This document shows positions 8,665-16,633 of a stretch of DNA of 64,000 bases, one piece after another. Position numbers and translations under genes: made by a program. The stretch spans positions 1 through 64,000 of the forward strand of contig JAIKXN010000023.1 in the NCBI GenBank assembly GCA_024684055.1, in the 5' to 3' direction. Source of the DNA: Lachnospiraceae bacterium (GTDB lineage: Bacteria; Bacillota; Clostridia; Lachnospirales; Lachnospiraceae). The notes under the pieces were generated by a model. It did not search any database, was not told the origin of the DNA, and was given only the letters and a program-made list of their open reading frames with translations. Position 1 is the stretch's first letter. Each line of letters starts with the position of its first letter.

Positions 8665-9999
8665 TCAGTTTCTTTTCATAAGCGAAATGTAAAAACCGTC
8701 CGATTCGTTTACACCCTGTAAAAGCGAAATACGTCCGTCTCTGCAGCTTTCTTTTAACTCTTCGGGTAAGAAGTTCGGTGTCTCATATTCAAAATCGGAT
8801 TCTTTTACGAATTCATCCGTAAGGTATTCATTTTCCGCTTTATTTATCGTACAGGTCGAATATACAAGATATCCGCCTTTTTTTACATATTTCGAAATAT
8901 TTAAAAGAATGCTCTTTTGCAGTTCGTAAAGGCTTCTTAATCCATCTTCGGACAGGTTATATTTTATATCCTGCTTCTTTCCCATTACTCCGAGCCCCGA
9001 ACACGGTACGTCAGCCAGAACAACGTCAAAATATCCGTTCCATTCGGGATTGTTAACCGAAGCATCGGCTACCAGCGTTTTGATGTTTTTCGCTCTGCAT
9101 CTTTTTATGTTTTCATTTATCTTTTCGGTTTTGTCTTCCGAAATATCGCATGCCGTAATAAGACTTTCCGGAAATCTCTCGGACAGAAAAATACTTTTCC
9201 CGCCCGGTGCACTGCACGCATCAAGGATTTTTTCTCCGAAAGGAACATTCTTGCAAAGAATATAACTTCCGGTATCCTGAACATAAAACTTTCCTTCTTT
9301 AAAAGTTTTAAGTCCCGACAAACTGCCTGCGCCCTTAACGCTGTAGAGGTCGCATGATTCGAAAACCTGATTTATTTCGGCATTCTTTGACTTTAATTCT
9401 TTAATAACCTCTGCCTTCTCTTCTTCGCTTAATCCTTCTTTTATCCGGATCTTAACGCAATCGCTTTCAAGCGAAGCTTTGAAAATCTTCTCAGCGGTTT
9501 CAAAATCATACTGCGAAAGAATCAGATTCACAAGAAACTGAGGTACGGAATATTTTACCGAAAGGTAATTGTCCGAATCCTTTGAAGGGTAAGGTATGTT
9601 TTCTTTATTTCTGACCACGTTCCTTAATACCGCATTAACGTATCCCGAAAGCGACGAAAATCCTTTCTTCTTTGCCAGATCAACGCTTGTGTTTACGGCA
9701 AGAGTGTCATACGAATCCATGTAAAGGATCTGATAAACTCCCATCTCAAGAATAGTCCTGATCGGAAGTTTCATCTTCGCACATTTCGTCTTTGAATAAA
9801 TATCAAGAACATAGTCAAGTTCGATCCTTCGCTCAATGACACCTTTGATAATCTTGCTGATTATGGCTTTTTCCGTTTGCGAAAGATAATCATATTTATC
9901 GAGAACATCCCTGATCATCACATGGGACATAATATTCGATTTTTCGGCCTGAATAAGAGTTTCAAGCACTGTCTTTCTTATTTCAAGATCTTTATTCAT
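8665..9999 (-). CDS. rsmB: 16S rRNA (cytosine967-C5)-methyltransferase RsmB, 444 aa
   Basis: An N-terminal NusB-like helical RNA-binding domain (about 1-135) is followed by an m5C methyltransferase domain with SAM-binding DACSAPGGKS, motif IV DVPCSGLG and catalytic-Cys motif YSTCTINKAEN. Family length is normal. It overlaps the fmt stop by 8 bp. It modifies C967 of 16S rRNA near the P site (known for the E. coli enzyme). Confidence 0.95.
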   Translation of the reverse strand: MNKDLEIRKTVLETLIQAEKSNIMSHVMIRDVLDKYDYLSQTEKAIISKIIKGVIERRIELDYVLDIYSKTKCAKMKLPIRTILEMGVYQILYMDSYDTLAVNTSVDLAKKKGFSSLSGYVNAVLRNVVRNKENIPYPSKDSDNYLSVKYSVPQFLVNLILSQYDFETAEKIFKASLESDCVKIRIKEGLSEEEKAEVIKELKSKNAEINQVFESCDLYSVKGAGSLSGLKTFKEGKFYVQDTGSYILCKNVPFGEKILDACSAPGGKSIFLSERFPESLITACDISEDKTEKINENIKRCRAKNIKTLVADASVNNPEWNGYFDVVLADVPCSGLGVMGKKQDIKYNLSEDGLRSLYELQKSILLNISKYVKKGGYLVYSTCTINKAENEYLTDEFVKESDFEYETPNFLPEELKESCRDGRISLLQGVNESDGFYISLMKRN

Positions 10000-10930
10000 A
10001 CTTTGTCATTCTGTCGCCGACATTAATCTTTTTCCCGAGAAGATAATCTTTTACGCTCATCATCTTCTTGCCCTGAGGCTGTATTTTCGTCACGATCAGT
10101 TCTCCGTCGGCCGTCTGTACGTAAAAACAGTCCTTTTCAACTCTGGTAATGCATCCGGGTTCCATTCCCGAATTTTCTCTGACCGCACATGCAAAGCATA
10201 CTTTGACGTAATTTCCGTTTAATGAAGCATAAGTTCCGGGCCATGACTGAAATGCTCTTACCTTAAGCGCAAGTTTCTCAGCGCTTTCGTTAAAATCAAG
10301 TGCACCGTCTTCCTTCTTAATCATTGATGCGTAAAAGAGCGGTCCTTCCGGCTGGGGCACTCTCTTAAGTTCGCCTTTTTCGAGTTTCTTCAATGCCTCG
10401 ATCATAAGATCTGCACCGAGATTTTTTAACTTGTCATGAAGGCTGTCGGCAGTATCGATATCTTCAATGGGAATCTCTGCGGAAAGAAGCATATCGCCAG
10501 TATCGAGTCCTTCGTCCATCTGCATGATGGTAACGCCCGACTTTTCTTCGCCGTTTAAAATAGCCCACTGTATGGGTGCCGCGCCTCTGTACATCGGAAG
10601 CAAAGATGCATGAATGTTAAGGCATCCGTATTTTGGCATATCCAGAATCTCTTTTGAAAGAATCTGTCCGAATGCACATACGACAAAAACATCCGCTTCA
10701 TATTTCTTAAGTTCCTCGATGTTTTCAGGTCTCTTTATTCTCTCGGGCTGAAATACATTAAGTCCGAGTTTTAAGGCTTCTTCCTTAACAGGCGAAGGAA
10801 CATAAAGTTTGCTCCTTCCCTTCGGTCTGTCAGGCTGTGTGACAACGAGAACTATTTCATGTTTCGCTTCATAAAGTTTAGTCAGGGCAGCCGCCGCAAA
10901 TTCAGGGGTTCCCATAAAAACTATCTTCAT
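9992..10930 (-). CDS. fmt: Methionyl-tRNA formyltransferase, 312 aa
   Basis: Formylates initiator Met-tRNA using 10-formyl-THF. Seen: MKIVFMGTPEFA at the start, the catalytic Asn/His segment NIHASLLP with YRGAAPIQWA, and DTGDMLL, then a C-terminal OB-like tRNA-binding domain. A GGAG ribosome site precedes ATG 10930. It lies directly downstream of def, the usual pairing because the two act at opposite ends of formyl-methionine metabolism. Confidence 0.97.
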   Translation of the reverse strand: MKIVFMGTPEFAAAALTKLYEAKHEIVLVVTQPDRPKGRSKLYVPSPVKEEALKLGLNVFQPERIKRPENIEELKKYEADVFVVCAFGQILSKEILDMPKYGCLNIHASLLPMYRGAAPIQWAILNGEEKSGVTIMQMDEGLDTGDMLLSAEIPIEDIDTADSLHDKLKNLGADLMIEALKKLEKGELKRVPQPEGPLFYASMIKKEDGALDFNESAEKLALKVRAFQSWPGTYASLNGNYVKVCFACAVRENSGMEPGCITRVEKDCFYVQTADGELIVTKIQPQGKKMMSVKDYLLGKKINVGDRMTKYE

Positions 10931-10954
10931 TCTTTTTTCTCCGTTTAAGAATTA

Positions 10955-11431
10955 TTAATCTTCTTCCTGAGTTTCAACAACATCCATCAGTTCGCCTTCA
11001 ACCTTGTCGATGTAAAGGATTCCGTCAAGATGATCCATTTCATGAAGCATTGCTCTCGCAAAAAGTCCTTCGCCTTCAATCTCTTCCCATTCCCATTTAA
11101 GATTTCTTGTTCTTACCTTAACCTTCATAGGTCTGGTTACAACACCGCATTTTCCGGGAATCGAAAGGCATCCTTCATTTCCGGTCTGCTCGCCTTCGGA
11201 ACTTACAACCTCGGGATTAATGAGGACTACGGGACCTTCGCCGACATCAACTACGGCTATTCTCTTTCTTATGCCGACCTGGGGTGCAGCAAGTCCGACG
11301 CCGTCGGCTTCATACATAGTATCTTTTAAATCTTCGATTAATTCGAGAATTCTGGGCGTTATTTCGGTAACTTCCTTGCATACGCATCTTAAGCAGTCTT
11401 CGCCTTCTTCTCTGATCATTCTGAGTGCCAT
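10955..11431 (-). CDS. def: Peptide deformylase, 158 aa
   Basis: Metalloenzyme (usually Fe2+) that removes the formyl group from nascent chains. All three motifs are visible: GVGLAAPQVG (I), EGCLSIP with the metal Cys (II) and HEMDHLDG with both metal His and the catalytic Glu (III). Short type-1-like form. A strong GGAGGTAAC site precedes the ATG. Between priA and fmt in the operon. Confidence 0.97.
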   Translation of the reverse strand: MALRMIREEGEDCLRCVCKEVTEITPRILELIEDLKDTMYEADGVGLAAPQVGIRKRIAVVDVGEGPVVLINPEVVSSEGEQTGNEGCLSIPGKCGVVTRPMKVKVRTRNLKWEWEEIEGEGLFARAMLHEMDHLDGILYIDKVEGELMDVVETQEED

Positions 11432-11442
11432 GTTACCTCCTT

Positions 11443-13668
11443 TTAAAAACCGCTCATTGGATTAAAGTCAAACATTACGGTTTCTTTTGTTAAATTAAAT
11501 TTATCTGTTTCCGTTTCGATCGTATCTTTTACAAGAATAAGTTTGTCGTAATCGATACTTTTTATATAAATAACCCTTCTGTAAATATCACACTTTTTGG
11601 AAAGCGTGGCATTTGCCGGTCCGATCTTGCCTATGTCCTTTCTGATCGGCATTTTGTCTATCATATCCGAGATGACCGAAGAAAGTTTTATTACTCTCTT
11701 CTCATCCTCGCCCGTAATCTGAACGCCGAGAAGGTTTCCGACGGGCGGATACATAAGCATTTCCCTGTATTTTATCTCGTCTTCGTAAAACGCCTCATAA
11801 TCCTGCATTTTGGCGTAATTTACAGCATAATGGTCAGGCTGATACGTCTGGATGACAACTTCTCCGGGATTATCGCCTCTTCCGGCTCTTCCTCCGGCCT
11901 GAACGAACTGCTGAAAAGCTCTCTCGCCCGCTCTGTAATCCTCGCTGTTTAAAGCCATGTCGGCAGCCACTATTCCGACGAGCGTTACGCCCTTGAAATC
12001 ATGACCTTTGACGATCATCTGCGTGCCTATCAGGATATCGGCTTCACGGTTTGAAAATCTCGAGAGGATCGATTCGTAGTCTTCCTGCTTCTTCGTGGAA
12101 TCGGCATCCATTCGAAGAGTAAGCGCATAAGGAAATTCTTTTCTGACGAAATCCTCTATCATCTGGGTACCTGCTTTAAAACCCCTGACTTTTTCGCTGC
12201 CGCATTTGGGACAGATTTTCGAAAAAGGTTTTTCATACCCGCAATAATGACATTTTAACATACCATCCTTGTGATATGAAAGAGATACATCGCAATGCGG
12301 GCATTTTATTACCTCACCGCATTCCCTGCAGGATACGAATCCCGATACTCCTCTTCTGTTTAAGAAAAGCATTATCTGCTCGTGTTTTTCGAGCCTGTCT
12401 TTTATAAGATCATGAAGCCTCTTTGAAAAAACGGATTTGTTTCCGTTCTTCAATTCTTCACGCATGTCTTCCACATAAACCGTCGGAAGCGTATTTCCGG
12501 TCAGTCTGCTGTTTAATTTATATAATTTGTAAATTCCCTGCTTCGCCCTGTAATAGCTCTCAAGCGAAGGCGTTGCGGAACCGAGTACAAGTACGGAATT
12601 CGTGAGTTCACAGAGTTTTTCCGCAACTTCCCTTGCATGATACTTGGGCATGTTTTCGGCTTTGTAAGAACTCTCGTGTTCTTCATCGATTATTACGATT
12701 CCCAGATTGTCGAAAGGTGTAAAAAGAGCCGACCTCGGACCAATCATGATCCTTACCTGACCTTCTTTGACCTTAAGGAACTGATCGTATCTTTCTCCCG
12801 CCGTCATCTTTGAATGAATTACACTGACCATGTTTCCGAATCTTGCATAGAATCTCATAAGATTCTGGTAAGTTAACGCAATCTCGGGAATAAGCATTAT
12901 CGCCTGTTTGCCTTCTTTTATTCTGTCCTCGATAAGATGCATGTAAACTTCCGTCTTGCCCGATCCGGTAATGCCGTGGATAAGATATGTCTCCCTCTTG
13001 TTTGCGGCGATGTCGGCATTGACGTCATTTACAATTTTCATCTGTTCATCGGAGAGAATATTTTTGGTATCCTCAGGCCTGTCAACCTTAATCGGGTTTC
13101 TGTAGACGTTTTCTGATATCACTTCTATAACATCGTTTTTAACCAGCGAATTTATCGTCTGCGCGGAAACATTCATTTTTCCGGTAATAAACGTATAGGA
13201 AATATCCGGATATTTAATAAGTTCACGAAGCAGCCTTTCCTGTGCATTTTTGTGTTTTTTCGATGCTTCTTCGGCAAGGCAGAGAAGTTTGTTTGAATCC
13301 ATTTTGGAAACAACTCGTCTGTTTACTTCTCTCTTTACGCATTTTTTGACGGGCATTACCGTTTTAAGTGCGTTAATCTGCGTTGAACCGTAAGTCTTTC
13401 TGATAAAGGTCGCAAGTTTTATAAGATTCGCATCCGCTTTAACGCTTCCCTTGGAAATGTCCGTTATTTCCTTGATCTTCGAAGGGTCATAACTGCATTT
13501 ATCCGTAAGTCTTATTACATATCCCGTAATGATCTTGTTTCCCGCGCCGAAAGGAATATCCACTCTCGAACCTTCTTCGACAAGATTTTCAAGGCGTGCG
13601 GGAATTTTATATGTGAACGGTCTGTCCAGTTTTTCATGTGAAATATCAATTATAACTTCAGCGTACAA
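11443..13668 (-). CDS. priA: Primosomal protein N' (replication restart helicase PriA), about 741 aa
   Basis: 3'-5' helicase that reloads the replisome at abandoned forks. Seen: N-terminal 3'BD/WH region, Walker A HGITGSGKTEVY, DEEH box, four Cys pairs of the zinc-binding insert (CRECG, CPHC, CHYCG, CPKCG) and helicase motif V/VI regions (QAGGRAGRG). No ATG is near the N-terminus. TTG at 13668 is preferred over an in-frame TTG at 13680 because GGAG sits 6 nt before it and the resulting (M)YAEVIIDISHE matches the family start. It overlaps the pfkB stop by 11 bp. Confidence 0.93.
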   Translation of the reverse strand: MYAEVIIDISHEKLDRPFTYKIPARLENLVEEGSRVDIPFGAGNKIITGYVIRLTDKCSYDPSKIKEITDISKGSVKADANLIKLATFIRKTYGSTQINALKTVMPVKKCVKREVNRRVVSKMDSNKLLCLAEEASKKHKNAQERLLRELIKYPDISYTFITGKMNVSAQTINSLVKNDVIEVISENVYRNPIKVDRPEDTKNILSDEQMKIVNDVNADIAANKRETYLIHGITGSGKTEVYMHLIEDRIKEGKQAIMLIPEIALTYQNLMRFYARFGNMVSVIHSKMTAGERYDQFLKVKEGQVRIMIGPRSALFTPFDNLGIVIIDEEHESSYKAENMPKYHAREVAEKLCELTNSVLVLGSATPSLESYYRAKQGIYKLYKLNSRLTGNTLPTVYVEDMREELKNGNKSVFSKRLHDLIKDRLEKHEQIMLFLNRRGVSGFVSCRECGEVIKCPHCDVSLSYHKDGMLKCHYCGYEKPFSKICPKCGSEKVRGFKAGTQMIEDFVRKEFPYALTLRMDADSTKKQEDYESILSRFSNREADILIGTQMIVKGHDFKGVTLVGIVAADMALNSEDYRAGERAFQQFVQAGGRAGRGDNPGEVVIQTYQPDHYAVNYAKMQDYEAFYEDEIKYREMLMYPPVGNLLGVQITGEDEKRVIKLSSVISDMIDKMPIRKDIGKIGPANATLSKKCDIYRRVIYIKSIDYDKLILVKDTIETETDKFNLTKETVMFDFNPMSGF

Positions 13669-14656
13669 AACCTTCTCCAATTCTGTATAATCCGTACTTA
13701 ACCTCTCCCGTGAGTCTGGCTGCGAGCTTCGGATCTATATCTCCTACATTCATTGTATTCACGTGAGCACTCGAAACCGCGGATGCATAAACTATCGCAT
13801 CGAGAAGCGAAACTTTTTTCATTAGCGAATGAATAAAAGCTGCAAGAAGACAGTCTCCGCTTCCCACCGTATTGACCACTTCAACATCCGGAGCATTACA
13901 TACTATTATCTCATTTTTTGCGAAAAGAAGCACGCCTCTTTTTCCGAATGAGATACAGATGACTTCTATTCCGAGATTCTGAATATTGATCAGATCTTCA
14001 AGCATCACATTTTTAAACGATGCACTTTCAAAGAAGGCTTCAAAACTTTCTTCCAGAGAAGTAATGTCGAATTTATGAGCCGTCAGGTTCTCGAATTCAC
14101 TTAAGTTTGGTTTTATAAGAAAAGGAGCATGCGCCACACCTTCGGCAAGCGCATCGCCTGAAGAATCAAGGCATACGGGAATACCCTCTCTTTTGGCCAT
14201 ATCGGTGAGTATTCCGTAGAAATCGCTTCCGAGTCCTATCGGAAGACTTCCCGACAATACGACCATATCCGTTTTATAAAGAAGAGTTCTGTATAAATGC
14301 AGGAATTCCTCTTCGCTAACCGCATCGACAAGATGTCCTCCCTCAAGTATTTCGGTCACATTGCCGAACGAATCGATATAATTCATGTTGGTGCGGGTTT
14401 CACTCGAAAGATGAATGAATTTGTGTTTCAGTTCTCTTTCGGAAAGTTCATCCTCTATTATCCGTCCGCATCTTCCGCCGACGAATCCGCATACCATGCA
14501 GTCCTCACCCTGAAGCATCAGATCAAAAGCAACGTTTATCGCTTTGCCGCCTGCATGAACACTCTCGAGCGAGCATCTGTTTACTTTACCTATATTTATT
14601 GAATTGATTTTGAGCATCTTATCCAGTGCCGGATTAAGAGAAACACATAAAATCAT
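13658..14656 (-). CDS. PfkB-family hexose(phosphate) kinase, 1-phosphofructokinase/tagatose-6-P kinase type, 332 aa
   Basis: Ribokinase-fold sugar kinase. The N-terminus MILCVSLNPALDKML, the sugar-binding GGKAINVA and the catalytic VGSGDCLLAAF place it in the FruK/LacC branch. The substrate (fructose-1-P, tagatose-6-P or another sugar phosphate) cannot be fixed from sequence, and no PTS or operon partner of sugar metabolism is adjacent. ATG 14656 has GGTGA 5 nt upstream, better than GTG at 14665. A candidate structured RNA lies in its leader (14690-14761), so it may be regulated at RNA level. Downstream genes priA-def-fmt follow without a visible promoter. Confidence 0.88.
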   Translation of the reverse strand: MILCVSLNPALDKMLKINSINIGKVNRCSLESVHAGGKAINVAFDLMLQGEDCMVCGFVGGRCGRIIEDELSERELKHKFIHLSSETRTNMNYIDSFGNVTEILEGGHLVDAVSEEEFLHLYRTLLYKTDMVVLSGSLPIGLGSDFYGILTDMAKREGIPVCLDSSGDALAEGVAHAPFLIKPNLSEFENLTAHKFDITSLEESFEAFFESASFKNVMLEDLINIQNLGIEVICISFGKRGVLLFAKNEIIVCNAPDVEVVNTVGSGDCLLAAFIHSLMKKVSLLDAIVYASAVSSAHVNTMNVGDIDPKLAARLTGEVKYGLYRIGEGFVR

Positions 14657-14689
14657 TTTAGTCACCGTAGTCGCAAATTTTTTATAACA

Positions 14690-14761
14690 CTCGATGCTTT
14701 CGGATACCGGCCATCTTTATCAGCGGTATCTCTGAGCAGTTTTTTCTATGCATCGATAAAG
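14690..14761 (-). promoter_or_regulatory. Candidate pseudoknotted structured RNA in the recJ-pfkB gap
   Basis: Read on the minus strand the transcript can form three helices. P1: UCGAUGC (14756-14750) with GCAUCGA (14697-14691), 7 bp. P2: GAUACCG (14730-14724) with CGGUAUC (14709-14703), 7 bp enclosing a 14-nt loop. PK: CUUUAUC (14761-14755) with GAUAAAG (14721-14715) in the P2 loop, 7 bp; it shares two bases with P1. The element ends 34 nt before the pfkB ATG. It does not match any riboswitch or ribozyme consensus I can recall. Pairings are seen directly; function is inference. Confidence 0.45.
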
Positions 14762-14776
14762 CTTATGGTATTTTCA

Positions 14777-16540
14777 TCAGGACAGTTTATAATCTTTTAC
14801 AATAAACTGGATTTCCGTTTCGTTTCGAAAAGTATTCAATTCGGGATAATATGAAATCGTCAATTTAATGTTCTTTGCAAAAAGTTTATCGGGCGAATTA
14901 AAAATCTCCGATAAATCCTCTCCTGTTTCCGAGTTTAAAAACTCTTCGAAATCATCGGCCTTTCTCCAGAGTTTAAGTTTTTTTGATGAGCCTTTCGGAT
15001 CTTTTATCGTGATCACCATATGAGTTCGGTCCGCACCGAAGCGGCGCATGCTTACAAGATGAAGGTCCTTTTGTGCAAACACCGGCGTTACATTTCCGGC
15101 ACCGAAAGGTTCAAGTCTTGCAAGATCCGAAATAAGTCCGAATGAAACATACGAAAGCGGCATATCCGCATCGATCCTGAGTTTTTCCGTAAGGTCTTCG
15201 TCTGAGAGTCCCGTGTTCTCATTTAGTCTCTTTATAAGTTCTTCGAGATTCTCTTTCTTTAACGATAATCCGCATGCTGCCTTGTGACCTCCGAATTTTT
15301 CAAGAAGGTCACTGCATTCCTGGATATGCTCGATCATGTTATATTCGTCTATGGATCTTCCCGAGCCGGTTAACATGCCGTTGGCATCGGTAAAGACAAG
15401 AGTCGGTCTGTAAAAGTTTTCTCTTATCCTTCCCGCTACGAGTCCGCAGATCGCAACATGGCATTTCGGAAGATAAAGAACGCATACATCGGGAATACGG
15501 TCTACGTATTTCTTTGTAACTTCCTCTGTTCCGTCCTTAACGCATAAATCAGTCAGGGCCTTTCTTTCATCGTTTAATTCAAGAAGCCTGTCGCATATCT
15601 TGGAATTCTTTGCTTCATCATCCGATAAGAAAAGTCTGACACAGGAATCCGCAACATCGATTCTTCCCGCAGCATTTATGCAGGGTCCTATCCTGAAGCC
15701 TATATCATAGCAGCTTAACGCAGCCTTTTTTGAAATCTCGCATTTTTCGCAAAGCTTCCTTAAACCCGGATTTGAAGATTTCCTAAGTTTCTTCAGCACC
15801 CATTTCACGGCATTTCTGTTTTCATCCGTTAAAGGCATTACATCGGTAACGGTGGCAATGGCCACAAACTCAAGCAGTTCATCCTTAATCGAATCAAAAG
15901 CAGGATCACCTTCGAACAGTGCGCAGAGAACTTTAAATGCCACAGCGGCGCCGCAGATGTCTCTGAAAGGATATGTGTTGTTATCCCTCTTCGGATTGAC
16001 AAGAATATCTGCTTTTGTGGGCACTTCACTCGCAGTCACGGTATGATGATCTGTAACGATCACTTCCATGCCGTAATCTATTGCAAGATCGATCGCATCC
16101 CTGGCGGAAATTCCGTTATCGCATGTGATTATACATCCGATTTTGTCTTTCTTTGCATTTTCCACTATGCTTTCATTTATGCCGTATCCGTCAATAAGTC
16201 TGTTGGGTATGACAAAATCGCAGTCTATCCCGAAAAGCTTCAGTCCTTTCATCAGGATTGTAACGCTGCAGACTCCGTCGGCGTCATAGTCGCCCACTAT
16301 TCTGCACTTTAATTTTCTGTCCCTTACATCTTTTAATTTGTTGACAGCCGCTTTTAGATCCGGAAGTCCTTTGTAACTGAAACTTTCGCTTATGTCATCA
16401 CTCAGAAATTCCCTCATTTCGTCAAGGCCCGTAAGTCCGCGGTTTACCATGACCCTTACGGCTACGGGGTCGATTCCCAGTTTTCTTGACAACATGGCAT
16501 AATCAGCCTGTTTTCTGAGTAATATCCATTCTTTTTTCAT
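14777..16540 (-). CDS. recJ: Single-stranded-DNA-specific exonuclease RecJ, 587 aa
   Basis: 5'-3' ssDNA exonuclease in recombinational and mismatch repair. Seen: DHH-family motifs GDYDADGVCS (I), a CDNG segment and VTDHHTV (III), the DHHA1 motif EKFGGHKAACGLSL, then the RecJ OB domain (about 450-540). Start ATG 16540 with GGGGGA upstream rather than the TTG at 16549 that abuts it. Downstream of secDF, a neighbourhood common in Clostridia, but the usual apt gene does not follow. Confidence 0.94.
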   Translation of the reverse strand: MKKEWILLRKQADYAMLSRKLGIDPVAVRVMVNRGLTGLDEMREFLSDDISESFSYKGLPDLKAAVNKLKDVRDRKLKCRIVGDYDADGVCSVTILMKGLKLFGIDCDFVIPNRLIDGYGINESIVENAKKDKIGCIITCDNGISARDAIDLAIDYGMEVIVTDHHTVTASEVPTKADILVNPKRDNNTYPFRDICGAAVAFKVLCALFEGDPAFDSIKDELLEFVAIATVTDVMPLTDENRNAVKWVLKKLRKSSNPGLRKLCEKCEISKKAALSCYDIGFRIGPCINAAGRIDVADSCVRLFLSDDEAKNSKICDRLLELNDERKALTDLCVKDGTEEVTKKYVDRIPDVCVLYLPKCHVAICGLVAGRIRENFYRPTLVFTDANGMLTGSGRSIDEYNMIEHIQECSDLLEKFGGHKAACGLSLKKENLEELIKRLNENTGLSDEDLTEKLRIDADMPLSYVSFGLISDLARLEPFGAGNVTPVFAQKDLHLVSMRRFGADRTHMVITIKDPKGSSKKLKLWRKADDFEEFLNSETGEDLSEIFNSPDKLFAKNIKLTISYYPELNTFRNETEIQFIVKDYKLS

Positions 16541-16587
16541 AATGTGCAATCCCCCGTTTTACAGATTACGAATACTTTCTCTTTAGA

Positions 16588-16620
16588 CAAAAGAAGCCTC
16601 GCTTCAGCAAGGCTTTTTTC
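16588..16620 (-). terminator. Hairpin terminator after secDF
   Basis: AAGCCT (16594-16599) pairs with AGGCTT (16610-16615), with an additional GC/GC step inside. On the minus strand the hairpin is followed by CTTTTG, a weak U-tract; on the plus strand a longer T run follows. It may give only partial termination into recJ. Confidence 0.6.
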
Positions 16621-16633
16621 GTTTATTTTTTTA

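Noticed and set aside
14690-14761. Hammerhead ribozyme, because of a CUGAU and a CGAAA segment
   Set aside because: The core would need CUGANGA with an essential G; here it reads CUGAUAA and the flanking stems do not match the three-helix hammerhead arrangement.
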